Shown piece after piece: positions 39,001 to 45,014 of a stretch of 64,000 nt of DNA. Below the pieces are notes generated by a model. That model was not told where the DNA came from. It did not search any database and saw nothing but the letters and a program-made list of their open reading frames with translations. Location: NCBI RefSeq assembly GCF_037975245.1, contig NC_092577.1, positions 31,149,398-31,213,397 on the forward strand, given 5' to 3'. Numbering within the stretch: position 1 is the first letter of the stretch; the number at the start of each line of letters is the position of its first letter. The DNA is from Apostichopus japonicus (taxonomy: Eukaryota > Echinodermata > Holothuroidea > Aspidochirotida > Stichopodidae). Made by a program: the position numbers and the translations under genes.

Positions 39001-40643
39001 TTTCCTTTGAAATAAAAGTTTAATGAAGATCTCTGGCAGAACGATTTAGGAAGCGTTTATTACCCGCTTGGGACTTATGGCTGATGGAAGCTCATGAGGC
39101 TCATTAAGCTTTGCCACATGACAAATTCTGTCTTTCTTACATATTTGTGTGTGTGTGCCAGGTGGGTGGGGGGGTTGGGGGAGAAAGTGTGTGGGAGGGT
39201 TGTGAAGCATTCCTTGTCAAATTAGGTCTTACTATTTGGGAGGGGGGGGGTTTGGGGGGGCTAACTGAGAAATGATGAAAATTTTATCCTTAAAACTTAT
39301 TATCCTTGTTTAGGCAACAAATGAAAATACCACTGGCCACTTTGTATGTGAATAACATCACTTTTATGAGATTGTGTGTAGATATGTCAAACAGGGACAA
39401 ATTCTGTACTTTAAGGGACAAAAACATTTTGTCAACGGAAGTGAGGTATTTATTTAAGATATTCATTGCAAGACATATACAGTTGTGTTTATATACCATT
39501 GTAAATGTTTTGCTGGGTCACTAAAACATGAAATATATGAATAATGAGGATTTTTCTAGTTTTGCTCTAAATAAACTTTGTTTGTACTGGTCTTGATGGT
39601 TTTGAATTGTATAAAATCAGCCAGTTGGGACAATTTCCTAATGCTAATACAGCTCTAAACTGACCTCCCATACCAAGCTTTAAAGCACTCGTATTGACAG
39701 TACAAACAGTTCCTAACCTTGATCTGATAGAAACATGATATTCATACTGCTCATACTGACACTATGAGTGCTCTGAAGCGGGACATGATATTGACAAATT
39801 TGTCCCAACTGGTTGATAAAAATGGATTATTAGGAAAGAGAAAATGAGGTAGGTCCAATTACACATTTTATGGACACTGACATCTGGCCAAAGTGGTAGA
39901 AAAGTTGCATGCAGCAGGGACAGCTCGTGGTGTTTCGATTGTGTTGGGTTGAGGGAAAAGGTGCAGCTTTTCATTCCAGAGACCACGATATCATTTGTGG
40001 AGGGGGAGGGGGGAGGGAGGGGAAATAAAATTATGATGTGCTGGAATATATCATATCATTATGATCCTTTGAATCATACCATAAGTTAGCAAGGTCAACA
40101 GTGTTCAACACTGGTGTGTAAATGTCTTAAAGAGACTGTAAAATGATCCAAGAAAAACATGGGATGATGGTATCGATATTTCAGTGTATGCTGCCCTAGT
40201 TACCATGACGCATCATATTAAAAACCCTATGAAGATGTATGTTGTTTATACAAAGTCATGAAAACAGCTTTTTTTTTCAAACCTTTTTCAAATCCTTAAA
40301 AATGGTGAGTCATAGTTATTCTTTTTCTTTTTTATCTTTATTTTTGGGTGAAAGTTTGCGGTCAAGTTTATAGCATATCTAGCAATTTATTCTTTTACGA
40401 TAATTTTTTTATTTTTTTATCATCAGGTTTGATGAGTACCTGAAGAGGGCCCTCCAACATTCTCCTCCTCTGTGGTTATCTTCGTCCGTCGGTCACGAAG
40501 GCAGCCGTTATCCATCAAACCGATCTCTCGATGAAGACTTTCTTTTGCGAGATGGGATCGAAAGACTCGAAGGGGAGTTAGAAGCTAGTCGACGGGCCAG
40601 CAGGATTGAGGAACTTCGGCTGAAAACGTTGTTATCTTTATGA
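8525..40643 (+). CDS. MCM3AP: MCM3AP/GANP (Sac3-family TREX-2 scaffold), C-terminal 20 exons, gene span
   Basis: Twenty exons with consistent phase total 3235 nt and encode 1077 residues plus a stop. Compared from memory with human MCM3AP (about 1980 residues), the order is: end of the SAC3 domain (exons 1-3), NGGPLPP linker (exon 4), helical centrin/ENY2-binding region (exons 5-9), and the MCM3AP-type C-terminal region (exons 10-20). In known homologues the protein is the nuclear-pore-associated scaffold of TREX-2, coupling transcription to mRNA export; the C-terminal part in vertebrates is also described as the MCM3-associated protein. The Pro-rich insert between SAC3 and the helical region, long in human, is almost absent here (exon 5, about 39 residues). 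The N-terminal FG/RNA-binding part and the first half of SAC3 are not in the recognised exons. Span includes introns; exons are listed separately. Confidence 0.93.
8686..9052. mobile_element. hAT-like MITE with CAGTGGCG termini
   Basis: The left end CAGTGGCGAAGC and right end GCTCCGCCACTG are terminal inverted repeats with 11/12 matches. The inside contains the recurrent block GCGCCACCACAGGTTGGCGC near 8758 and a G/C-run close to the right end. It is about 80% alike by eye to the element at 62341-62740. It lies in the first intron, about 47 bp after the donor. The 8-bp flanks are G-rich and do not give a clear target duplication. Confidence 0.8.
9685..9887. mobile_element. Short retroinsertion with perfect palindrome and hammerhead-like motif
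   Basis: Flanked by identical 13-bp duplications AAGTTAAAATTGG at 9672-9684 and 9888-9900. The insertion begins with an AATAAA-type A-rich tract (about 9685-9720), so the element is probably in minus orientation with its A-rich tail on the left. A unique stretch follows, then a perfect zero-spacer palindrome with 61-bp arms (9766-9826 and 9827-9887). Each arm contains a hammerhead-ribozyme-like core. The combination resembles ends of Penelope-like elements or retrozymes, which are known to carry hammerhead motifs. Assignment to that class is inference. Confidence 0.65.
9833..9871 (+). ncRNA. Hammerhead-ribozyme-like motif
   Basis: Order of parts: GCCT (stem I, 9833-9836), CTGAAGA (fits the core CUGANGA, 9837-9843), one unpaired A, GATCC-TGCTA-GGATC (stem II with 5-nt loop, 9845-9859), GAAA (9860-9863), CGTC (9864-9867), AGGC (stem I partner, 9868-9871). 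The extra A before stem II and the absence of an internal stem III loop are deviations. ACGT is self-complementary and could form stem III only between two copies. The left arm carries the same motif on the minus strand. Activity is not shown. Confidence 0.5.
10190..10996. repeat. Tandem array duplicating the intron-exon junction of GANP exon 2
   Basis: Units of about 178-187 bp each contain a C/T-rich stretch, CCTCTACCCTGACTGAAGAT, CAGTGAGTCACCAAT, a polypyrimidine CAG acceptor, and a copy of the first roughly 34 exon bases ending ATGCATCATGCAT. Acceptor copies precede 10446, 10632 and 10810; the true one precedes 10997. In the three upstream copies the exon-like part breaks off into C-rich intron sequence. 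Several Pro/Leu/Ser open frames here are by-products. Confidence 0.85.
10997..11156 (+). CDS. MCM3AP: GANP exon 2: SAC3 domain
   Basis: Acceptor TTTTCTCCAG, donor GTAAAT; phase 2 in, phase 0 out. It encodes SASYLNGCIMHRYFTQVRN and ends RLLAFETQEQ, closely matching the SYLNACLLHCYFSQIR segment of vertebrate GANP. The three upstream partial copies of this acceptor could in principle be used, but they lead into non-coding sequence. Confidence 0.93.
11316..11575 (+). mobile_element. tRNA-derived SINE-like element
   Basis: Begins GGAGTGTTAGCTCAGTGG, with an A-box-like TTAGCTCAGTGG and a B-box-like GGTTCGAGTCA about 50 nt later, and a closing CACTCC that pairs with the GGAGTG start. This gives a 77-nt tRNA-like head (about 11316-11392). 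The body runs on to an A-rich tail ACAAATACAATAAAATAC near 11560-11575. The anticodon stem is degenerate, so a functional tRNA gene is unlikely. Confidence 0.65.
11660..11760. repeat. Diverged relative of the 9685-9887 insertion
   Basis: AAACTGTTTAGTAAACTG, TTTATCTACGTAGA, CCTGTGCAG and GGCCTGATGTCAGG occur in the same order as the related words in the unique part and palindrome start of 9720-9790. No palindrome follows. It appears to be an older truncated copy. Confidence 0.45.
12458..12607 (+). CDS. MCM3AP: GANP exon 3: end of SAC3 domain
   Basis: Acceptor TTTTTGTTTGCAG, donor GTAAGA; phase 0 at both ends, 50 codons. It includes FCSAHGLNV and VQLSRSEFFQP, corresponding to the FLTCHGLTV and VELNRSAFLEP segment of vertebrate GANP (end of the winged-helix part of SAC3). 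Confidence 0.92.
12824..12929 (+). CDS. MCM3AP: GANP exon 4: linker after SAC3
   Basis: Acceptor TTCTTTCAAACAG, donor GTGAGT; phase 0 in, phase 1 out. Begins VVNGGPLPPNLRHLP, matching the conserved IVNGGPLPP...RH stretch directly after the SAC3 domain. Confidence 0.92.
12930..16954. other. GANP intron, 4 kb, no gene seen
   Basis: AT-rich intron with G-rich stretches (about 13125-13195 and 16349-16387). An 82-codon open frame at 13759-14007 has no domain, signal or splice support. No conserved element was recognised. Confidence 0.6.
16955..17073 (+). CDS. MCM3AP: GANP exon 5: short linker
   Basis: Acceptor CCATCCTCTCTAG, donor GTAAGA; phase 1 in, phase 0 out. The peptide is acidic/polar and ends LPDPELIMRT. 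It replaces the long Pro-rich linker of human GANP. Support rests on splice sites, phase and codon-like composition, since family similarity is weak here. Confidence 0.8.
17181..17600. repeat. Two tandem units of about 212 bp
   Basis: The block starting GTCATGTCACAGTTCACCAT at 17181 repeats from 17393 with few differences, including the TTTTGATGATAATGATGATT stretch in both. It is intronic. Confidence 0.85.
18017..18132. repeat. (ATT)n microsatellite
   Basis: About 115 bp of ATT/TTA triplets with occasional G interruptions, in a GANP intron. Confidence 0.95.
18683..18876 (+). CDS. MCM3AP: GANP exon 6: helical centrin/ENY2-binding region
   Basis: Acceptor TTATAACACAG, donor GTGATA; phase 0 in, phase 2 out. 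The sequence is strongly helical and acidic (NEVIKELALSVSNEVL, AEEIIEETAGRMVVEV). The position matches the helical part of Sac3/GANP that binds ENY2 (Sus1) and centrin (Cdc31). Assignment is by position, composition and phase. Confidence 0.88.
20379..20431. repeat. Cluster of AAGTTCAC repeats
   Basis: AAGTTCA occurs five times in about 50 bp as near-direct repeats (CTCAAGTTCACATGAAGTTC and on). The core AGTTCA resembles nuclear-receptor half-sites; no function is shown. Confidence 0.6.
20638..20766 (+). CDS. MCM3AP: GANP exon 7: helical region
   Basis: Acceptor TTCCTTTTAAG, donor GTAAGG; phase 2 at both ends. Begins with the R codon split across the intron, then LQREQIVAERKRITDEISED, matching in style the [20 protein letters not shown] helix of human GANP. 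Confidence 0.9.
21982..22194 (+). CDS. MCM3AP: GANP exon 8: helical region
   Basis: Acceptor CACTTTACTAG, donor AT|GTAGGT; phase 2 at both ends. Encodes YEEDQRAEQLDRIARIARDL and further acidic helices ending QKARFLKI. The reading frame would meet TAG if the donor were not used. Corresponds to the TDQRVRVARCCEDV...FCKYLQRW part of vertebrate GANP. Confidence 0.9.
22508..22657 (+). CDS. MCM3AP: GANP exon 9: end of helical region
   Basis: Acceptor TTTAAATTTCAG, donor GTATGT; phase 2 at both ends. Encodes WRKILAKKLRLKDTIETFPA, matching [21 protein letters not shown] of human GANP. Confidence 0.93.
24136..24427 (+). CDS. MCM3AP: GANP exon 10: start of MCM3AP-type C-terminal domain
   Basis: Acceptor TTCCCTCCAG, donor GAG|GTACAT; phase 2 in, phase 0 out; 97 codons, the longest exon. 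Includes ALWSPFDLPDLIGQHL and DHVFWKLMVSLP, matching ASLDLPSLVAEHL and EHVFWKLVLVLP of vertebrate MCM3AP. Confidence 0.95.
24500..25030. repeat. Minisatellite of about 116-bp units with internal hairpins
   Basis: Starts about 70 bp after exon 10. Units contain GCTGCAGCAGCTGCAAGATC, CTGCTAGGATGAATCAAT, GGGATTGTCTCTTAACACCT and the inverted repeat CATTGTCTATTGTG ... CACAATAGACAATG around a 13-nt loop. About four to five copies are present (starts near 24626, 24715, 24831, 24947). The same unit recurs at 31240-32170. Confidence 0.9.
25432..25632 (+). CDS. MCM3AP: GANP exon 11: MCM3AP-type domain
   Basis: Acceptor TTTTATCTCAAG, donor GTAAAA; phase 0 at both ends, 67 codons. Includes VISVCTKVISG and LLGTQGLVLVLDNQ, matching VNVCIKVAHG and LLGASGLMLLLPP of human MCM3AP. 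Confidence 0.93.
25743..25810. repeat. (AT)n microsatellite
   Basis: Near-pure TA dinucleotides with one TACAT interruption. It abuts the left end of the hAT-like element at 25813. Confidence 0.95.
25813..27266 (-). mobile_element. Degenerate hAT-like DNA transposon
   Basis: Left end CAGGGCTCTGTCC and right end (reverse complement) CAGGGTTCTGCCG match at 10 of 13 positions. Both sit in TA repeats, with 8-bp flanks ATATACAT and ATATATAT. Inside are a hAT dimerisation-domain remnant (26314-26784, minus), a 59-bp tandem duplication (25966-26083), and the GCGCCACC..GGTTGGCGCGG block shared with the MITEs. The boundaries could instead represent nested elements. Confidence 0.45.
26314..26784 (-). 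pseudogene. hAT transposase remnant (C-terminal dimerisation region)
   Basis: An open frame of about 156 codons. The part ending LSKILRVIPTNTADPEILFS then QMKLIKTKVRNRI and VVIEGPPLD matches the C-terminal hAT dimerisation motif (usual form: IPVSTASCERGFSAMKRIKT, RNRL, IEGP) also seen in ZNF862-like proteins. The N-terminal zinc finger and the catalytic part are missing, so it is a fragment. It is on the opposite strand to GANP. Confidence 0.8.
27268..27395. repeat. (AT)n microsatellites
   Basis: Two TA runs, about 27268-27308 and 27371-27391, separated by unique sequence. Confidence 0.9.
27395..27512 (-). repeat. Fragment of the ~370-bp tRNA-like repeat
   Basis: CACTGTAGGCTTTTGTCACC, CTAGAGATCAATCATGATGC and CCTAAGGCCGGATCTGG match in order the body of the repeat at 45050-45400 and 58029-58595. 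The tRNA-like part is absent here. Confidence 0.7.
27512..27631. repeat. Long fold-back with (TA)n centre
   Basis: ACGTCAAACAAACATCCTGC ... and its near-complement GCAGGATGTATGTTTGACGT form arms of about 55 bp around a TTTG loop, including GACAAAAG/CTTTTGTC and TA runs. It could be a small fold-back transposon. Confidence 0.8.
27657..27958. repeat. Two tandem units of about 150 bp
   Basis: The block CCTTTGAGAAGGAAACACCT ... TTTGTTTGAGTCATTGA occurs twice, starting near 27657 and 27807, with very few differences. Confidence 0.9.
28777..28949 (+). mobile_element. SINE-like element headed by U2 snRNA 5' sequence
   Basis: The first roughly 42 nt (28776-28817) reproduce the 5' end of U2 snRNA, from GCTTCTCGGCC through the branch-point-recognition sequence GTAGTATCTGTTC, with one visible mismatch (ATCATG for ATCAAG). 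The rest is not U2. It includes a potential hairpin CAGTCCC...GGGGACTG and a T-rich/A-rich end CTTTTCTTAAA. Identical 18-bp repeats AAAGTATCTTACCTACAG flank it at 28759-28776 and 28950-28967, the mark of target-primed insertion. It lies in a GANP intron in sense orientation. Confidence 0.75.
29075..29400. repeat. Tandem repeats upstream of GANP exon 12
   Basis: CTAATGAGTYTATGAATATTC followed by AATAGACCTAGATTATCATT-type sequence recurs about five times, alternating long and short forms. The array ends about 40 bp before the acceptor of exon 12. Confidence 0.85.
29443..29673 (+). CDS. MCM3AP: GANP exon 12: MCM3AP-type domain
   Basis: Acceptor TTTTTTCACTCAG, donor GTAAGT; phase 0 at both ends, 77 codons. 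Starts YWEDQSKRLFRLL and includes PGLPLLVYSIGED, matching VYWLSALLQLKQLL and PALPLVVLVPSPG of human MCM3AP. Confidence 0.93.
30594..30668. repeat. Short tandem repeat of CATTGATCATACGT
   Basis: About five imperfect 14-15 bp units in a GANP intron. Confidence 0.8.
30898..31059 (+). CDS. MCM3AP: GANP exon 13: MCM3AP-type domain
   Basis: Acceptor TTTTGTATCATATCTTAG, donor GTAAGC; phase 0 at both ends, 54 codons. Includes LKWLASKCPVVPSL and ITEYLDVGLTNFFS, then a basic helix, matching VQWLVSHCPHSLDL and LIQYVEDGIGHEFS of human MCM3AP. Confidence 0.93.
31240..32170. repeat. Second locus of the ~116-bp minisatellite, degenerate
   Basis: Units with GCTGCAGCAGCTGCAAG at about 31251, 31373, 31487, 31744 and 32019. 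The first three are close to the 24500-25030 units; later ones are embedded in a longer unit with CTATGCAGCCTGGCTGCATG. It ends about 85 bp before exon 14. Confidence 0.85.
32258..32372 (+). CDS. MCM3AP: GANP exon 14: MCM3AP-type domain
   Basis: Acceptor TTCTTTTTTCAACAG, donor GTGAGT; phase 0 in, phase 1 out. Includes LVSLYNDVIQHLV and LKTLSWPPPDF, matching IIELFNSVLQFLA and LCDLSWPVTEF of human MCM3AP. Confidence 0.92.
32648..32746 (+). CDS. MCM3AP: GANP exon 15: MCM3AP-type domain
   Basis: Acceptor TTCTCTTATCAG, donor GTGGGT; phase 1 at both ends. ELPQAEWNDPSTLSDLGQLL and LQLPDM match HLHWNAPEHLAWLKQAVL and FQLPQM of human MCM3AP. Confidence 0.92.
33208..33295 (+). CDS. MCM3AP: GANP exon 16: MCM3AP-type domain
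   Basis: Acceptor CATATGCCCATAG; donor taken as AG|GTAAAT at 33296 (phase 2 out). An alternative donor AAG|GTAGCA at 33286 would end in phase 0. Encodes LLYVKSLPGSP, similar to VVQYASQIPSS of human MCM3AP. The downstream array starts about 100 bp later. Confidence 0.85.
33397..34172. repeat. 22-bp minisatellite, about 35 units
   Basis: Unit GGAATGCATTTCCATGAACA plus AA, with variants (CTCCATG, GCCATG, TTACATG, and short units lacking TTCC). The variant order hints at higher-order duplication: 33595-33720 resembles 33835-33960. Because 22 is not a multiple of 3 and the minus strand lacks stops, all three minus frames stay open for more than 100 codons; no gene is implied. Confidence 0.97.
35127..35278 (+). 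CDS. MCM3AP: GANP exon 17: MCM3AP-type domain
   Basis: Acceptor TGTTAGAGAG, chosen because its phase joins exon 16; TTGTTAG four bases earlier is the alternative if the other exon 16 donor is used. Donor GTGAGT; phase 1 out. Includes CQREFDAVCVDHF and LPWTNLAEACIDY, matching the MEIPWDDLIALCINHKL part of human MCM3AP. Confidence 0.87.
36243..36369 (+). CDS. MCM3AP: GANP exon 18: MCM3AP-type domain
   Basis: Acceptor CTATCTTGCTGAAG, donor GTAAAA; phase 1 in, phase 2 out. DGDQARDRMVYYFQTDFDSF and VPxxW-like APSFW match [23 protein letters not shown] of human MCM3AP. Confidence 0.9.
36775..36925. repeat. TTTG/ATTC tetranucleotide repeat before exon 19
   Basis: GTTTGTTGGTTTGTTCG grading into (ATTC)n. 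It ends about 12 bp before the acceptor of exon 19 and so supplies its T-rich tract. Confidence 0.9.
36937..37152 (+). CDS. MCM3AP: GANP exon 19
   Basis: Acceptor CTTGCCATTCCAG, donor GTGAGT; phase 2 at both ends, 71 codons plus split codons. The peptide is charged and low in conservation until KRLKNLLFSEKEESHR, which matches the [22 protein letters not shown] stretch of human MCM3AP. Confidence 0.88.
37153..40426. other. Last GANP intron, 3.3 kb
   Basis: AT-rich with poly-A (about 37662-37678), poly-C (37832-37844) and G-rich stretches (38885-38915, 39164-39180, 39238-39259). No coding or structural element was recognised. Confidence 0.6.
40427..40643 (+). CDS. MCM3AP: GANP last exon with stop
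   Basis: Acceptor TTTTTTTATCATCAG, phase 2 in, TGA at 40641-40643. RFDEYLKRAL matches RFEDQLQQWL, and the C-terminal coiled coil IERLEGELEASRRASRIEEL matches LERLIRSSREEEVASELHL of human MCM3AP. The protein ends RLKTLLSL. Confidence 0.95.
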
Positions 40644-42111
40644 GGAAAGTTTCAAGAACGTGTTTGCCTGGGAAGATTAATGACGATTGATTTTGCGAGT
40701 AGACAGATGAGGTTCCAAATCTTCGGGGTGGTTTAATGGGCAAGAGAGGGGGGAGGGTGGGGCAAGGTGGAATGTGGAAGAATTGTTGTTTATAGTTTCT
40801 TTCTTACCACAAAATCGGATGCAGCATAGATGAATCTGTTAGGGTGATGACTCTGCCAGTGCAGGACATCAGTCAGTGATATTAGTGAAGGCTTTGATTC
40901 AAGCTATACCTTTATTTGGGTATAGCTTAAACCAAATGAGGCAATGATAAGTGCCTGTGAGGATTTGTAGAAAGATAAGGTAGGATATCTATAGTTAGGG
41001 AATGTATCACTGACACAAGGGAAATGATAAGTGTGTGGTTGATACAGGAAAAGCTATGATGTTAATACTTCTGACACACATAAAAATGCAAAATAAGGTT
41101 TGTGGGAAATTTAACTCACTGTAAGAATAAAAAATAAATAATAAACTAGAAAAAAGATAGTAAGATGTGCCCAAGAGCTGTTAAGAAAATAAAGTTAGAA
41201 AACATCAGTAGAATTTTCAACTGTTCTTTGGAAAGTAAGATTGCATACATATTGTGAACATTAGCAGGAAAATCTTGAGTAATTGCAGCCATGTTCACAG
41301 AAAATTCAGTAAGGGTTTTCTACTATGGTTTGGGGCAGTAGAGAGATGAATATTGAAAAGGAAAAGTTTGTTCAAAATTGATGATTTTGAAAAACTCAAA
41401 TATTGTTGTCATTTGCTGGTGTACCACATCAAGGAATGGATTCAGTTAGGGTGCATGGTACATATATTCTGATCATTCAGCTTTTAACTCTGCTTGTGTG
41501 TGACTTCCTACACAATTCTTTTAGAATGTTGCTATGGTCTGCTTACATTATTAAGTGACAGTGTGTGTGTACTACACTGCAGTCCAGTAGTAAACATGTA
41601 ATAAGCCTTCCTCGGTGAATTTCAAGAATCTTTAAAGTTGAAGATTCATGATGATGAAAGATGAAAATATTCCTTGATATCACACACCCCCCCCCCCCCT
41701 ACATCCGATCAGGCACTAAAAGATTATTTTTCATTTCATGTCTTTTGAGATTCATCTTGAAAGTCTACTTTTTTGTATCAAACACTTTTGCCTCCAATAC
41801 ACTGAATATATACATTTCATTTTTTTCTGTTCTTATATTTTTACTGTTTTTTGCGTTCCATTGTATACTAGTGTGGTGAAGCTGCCGGTGATAGTTGAAG
41901 GTTAAGAGGCTACGAGATGCCTCTTTCGTTGGTTTTTAACTTTGTTCGTAATACTTTTGTGGATGTACTGAAACTATAGGTGTTTGTTTTAATTTAGACT
42001 TGGTAGGCAAGTATAAAACAAAGATTCATTATGTAATAACTGACCAGGCGGTGCTGAATTTCTACCAACTGGTCCAAGCAGTGGAGGAGCGTCCATACAG
42101 TCAGGGGGGCG
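40644..42111. other. GANP 3' UTR and downstream sequence
   Basis: Candidate poly(A) signal AATAAA at 41126-41131, about 480 bp after the stop, in an A-rich stretch; others follow. A C-run lies at 41687-41699. A short piece of a hAT-like MITE end (CAGTGGAGGAGCGTCC, 42079-42112) lies exactly before the start of the tandem duplication. Confidence 0.45.
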
Positions 42112-42671
42112 GAGTTCACCTCAACCTGTGAATACTAAACACATAAACCTTGACACATGTTCGTATCGTCTTTCACTCTGAGAAGAAATGATTCTTTATC
42201 CAATATTTCATCTGCCCTCCCCCCTATTTGATCCTGACCGAGAGATTAACCCCCCCGAGTGGAGGGGGCGAGTGGAGGGGTTTTGGTTTTTTATTGCTAA
42301 GCTGCTGAGCGTTTTATATAACGTTATGACAATTGTATGTGTCTTTTGTTGCGAAAGAGATCTCGAATGGAGCTGTGAACCCCCCCCCCCCAAAAGAAAA
42401 AAAAAGTGGTTTGAAAACTAGTAGAAAGAAGCCATACGGAACACAGAAAAGGTAAGGTTCAATGGTCGGCAAAAAGTGTAGAACACCTGTTAATTAAAAG
42501 ATCTTACCTTCAAACAACTTAATGAAGGAACTTCGTCTGCTATGTAGCCCTATAAGTATATGATCGATGACTACATGATTTTAAGGTTCGTTAGTCCCCG
42601 AAAATAGACAAGAGAAAGAAAAACCAACAACGCTGTACTCTGTCGACCCAGTTCTCTATGGATGAAGTATT

Positions 42672-43040
42672 CAAGGGCGTAGGAACCGGGGGGGCTGGGG
42701 GGCGCCAGCCCCCCCAGTGAAAAATGTGGAGGGGCGGAAGTATCATTCCGCCCCCCCACTTCGCAAGTCAGAAAACCCCTTTTTCATTTCCAAATGAGAA
42801 AAAAAAACTCATTTGGAGCACCAAATTGCATCTAAGGCCTGGTGAAAATACAAAATTAAGTTTACAAAATGGAGTGGGTGTTGAAGTGTGCTATATTGCA
42901 CCAAATTGCATCTGAGGCTACCTGGAAATGCAAAAAATTCCAAAGGGGAGGGGGACACCCCCTCCCCTTAGACCCCTCCCCCAGGCCGGCCATCAGTCTT
43001 CAGCCCCCCCCCCACTCAAAAGTACCTTCCTACGCCACTG
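42672..43040. mobile_element. hAT-type MITE inserted upstream of VWC copy A
   Basis: Perfect 8-bp target duplications GAAGTATT flank it (42664-42671 and 43041-43048). The termini are CAAGGGCGTAGGAA and, reverse-complemented, CAGTGGCGTAGGAA. The inside is G/C-run rich with CACCAAATTGCATCT repeated (about 42820 and 42900). Unit B has the empty site with a single GAAGTATT (53040-53047), so the insertion postdates the duplication. It ends 73 bp before the TATA box of copy A. Confidence 0.92.
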
Positions 43041-43112
43041 GAAGTATTCATGTAGTCAGGATGACACATAACTCCAGCTTGTCACAATTTTCCTTGTGAA
43101 GGACATTATTCT

Positions 43113-43120
43113 TATAAATA
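43113..43120 (+). promoter_or_regulatory. TATA box of VWC copy A
   Basis: TATAAATA in the same context (CATTATTCTTATAAATAGTAG) as in copy B, 84 bp before the former start codon. Confidence 0.7.
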
Positions 43121-43196
43121 GTAGTGCCTTCCATTCAAATTTGTCAGAAAAGTTTGCTTTTCCAGAAGATTTTTGTGTTTGAAGTTGTCATCGAAA

Positions 43197-43257
43197 ACGT
43201 TTCGCCTACTGCTGCTCGTGTGTGCTGTTTCTCTGATAGGGGTTGCTTCTGGAGCCA
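43197..43257 (+). pseudogene. VWC copy A, exon 1 (start codon lost)
   Basis: Aligned base for base with copy B exon 1, but the start is ACG (43197-43199) in place of ATG. The remaining signal-peptide codons FRLLLLVCAVSLIGVASGA are intact; donor A|GTAAGT. Splicing would create a new ATG across the junction with exon 2 (A|TG), which would lack a signal peptide and run into the exon 2 frameshift. Confidence 0.88.
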
Positions 43258-43274
43258 GTAAGTTTTCTAGATAA

Positions 43275-43318
<44 letters not shown>

Positions 43319-43485
43319 TTAATATGATTATTATTATTACTATTATTATTATTAAGATTGTGATTAATTTTATTATTTTTTATTATTAAAATTATTATTG
43401 TTATTATTAATATGATGAATTTTTTTATGATAATTATTATTAACATGATGGTTATTACTATTTATTATTATTATTGTTTTAGCAA
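43275..43485. repeat. (ATT)n microsatellite in intron 1 of copy A
   Basis: ATT/TTA triplets with GATGATT variants; the counterpart is at 53285-53455. Confidence 0.9.
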
Positions 43486-44712
43486 CAGCTACGATGGCAA
43501 TTTAGAAACTTTCTATTGAAATTGTGTTCAGGTAGTATTTCACGTTCTAAGAAAGCTTGTATTGATTTACGACAATTCTTTATCATTTAGCGTATTTTTA
43601 TCTTGGTTGTTTATGTGACATTGGACGTTTGCTCGGGGATGACAACCTTTTAGTACAGTTAATTAACCTCTGTGCATGGATAAGATATAAGTACACCCCC
43701 TCCCCCGCCCCCTCTCAATCCCGCCACTCCAAAAAAAAAAATACTTTTGGGAAATACGGCGTATTCTCATTTGTAAAATCACTTGGTCGTAGGTAAGTTG
43801 TTGAATATGATCTGACGTCGTCATGGTTTCGGTTAACCGAAAATAATATTACTTTGCGAAAAACTGGCCAGTTATTTTATTTCTTTTTTCACCGGAAATT
43901 CTGTTAGGGAGGTTTTAATTTTAAACATTTAAAGTGTTCTTAAATATTTGTCTAAAATGTCGCCCGTGCCGAATAACACTAAATAACGAGAGAACATAAC
44001 CTGCAAATTGGGAATTAACATTGGGAACTCTGTATCCCGTACTTGCCTGTTTATAAGTGATTTTATACTTAACCTAATTTACATATAACGATTCGGGTTA
44101 AAGCCTGTTGTCTTCCAATAACTGTCCTAATTATCTACTGATTGCATCAGATTGAAAGATATCCAACAATGCCACGTAGAAAGATTCTAAACAAAAGTTG
44201 CAGGGAGGGGGTTGGAGGGAAAATCGTCTGGGTATGTGTTGTTCCTTCTCCTTGCACCCTCTCCCCCTCCTTCAGAAGAATTATTATTTTGAAGATGCGC
44301 AACAGGCCATTTAAGCATTAAAATTGATCATTCGTTCACGGTAACTACATTGAGACTACTGGATGTGCACTAGTATCCAATAGCTCAACTTTAATTGTAT
44401 ATTCTACAAGATACTTCAAGATTATGAATTGATTATTTGATTGCCCGATACTCGTTTGGTTGATGCACAATATCCATGCAGCTGAAAGATACAACATATA
44501 TCGTAAAGTGCATCCTTGGTTACAGAAGTAGTTGAGGGGTGAAAAACAGGAGCTGGTACATACCCCCCCCCCCTCCCCTCTGGTCCTCTCCTGGTCCTAT
44601 AATATTACTAGAGGAAGAACAGAGAGTGACAGAGGAAGACATGAAGGTTAACTGCGAGCAATGAGAGTAATAAATAAGCGTAATAAGTTTATTTTTTTCT
44701 TACTATCAACAG

Positions 44713-44903
44713 TGAAGCGACCATGTTTTTATATGGAGGATGTCTATCTACCAGGTGAGGTTTGGAGCCCACACCATGTGCGAAATGTACCTGTGCAGAT
44801 TTACACAGTGAATGCACCATAAGAACATGCCCAACCTGTGACGGACAGGAATCCGCTGTAGCCCCTGATCAATGCTGCGCTAAATGCGATGACAAGGCTG
44901 TCC
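44713..44903 (+). pseudogene. VWC copy A, exon 2 (1-bp deletion)
   Basis: 191 nt against 192 in copy B. One C is missing in AGCCCACACC-ATGTG (near 44771-44775), which shifts the frame and gives TAA at 44820-44822. Downstream of the deletion the old frame is well kept (CAKCTCADLHSEC, CCAKCD). Acceptor CTATCAACAG and donor GTAAGT are intact. Confidence 0.93.
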
Positions 44904-45014
44904 GTAAGTATTCCTGGGAACGTCTATATACTATAAATGTATCTGACATTTATTTAACTTGGGTCTCCCCCTCTCTTAACTGTCGCCTCGCAGCTACTGC
45001 ACTATGCCACCCGT

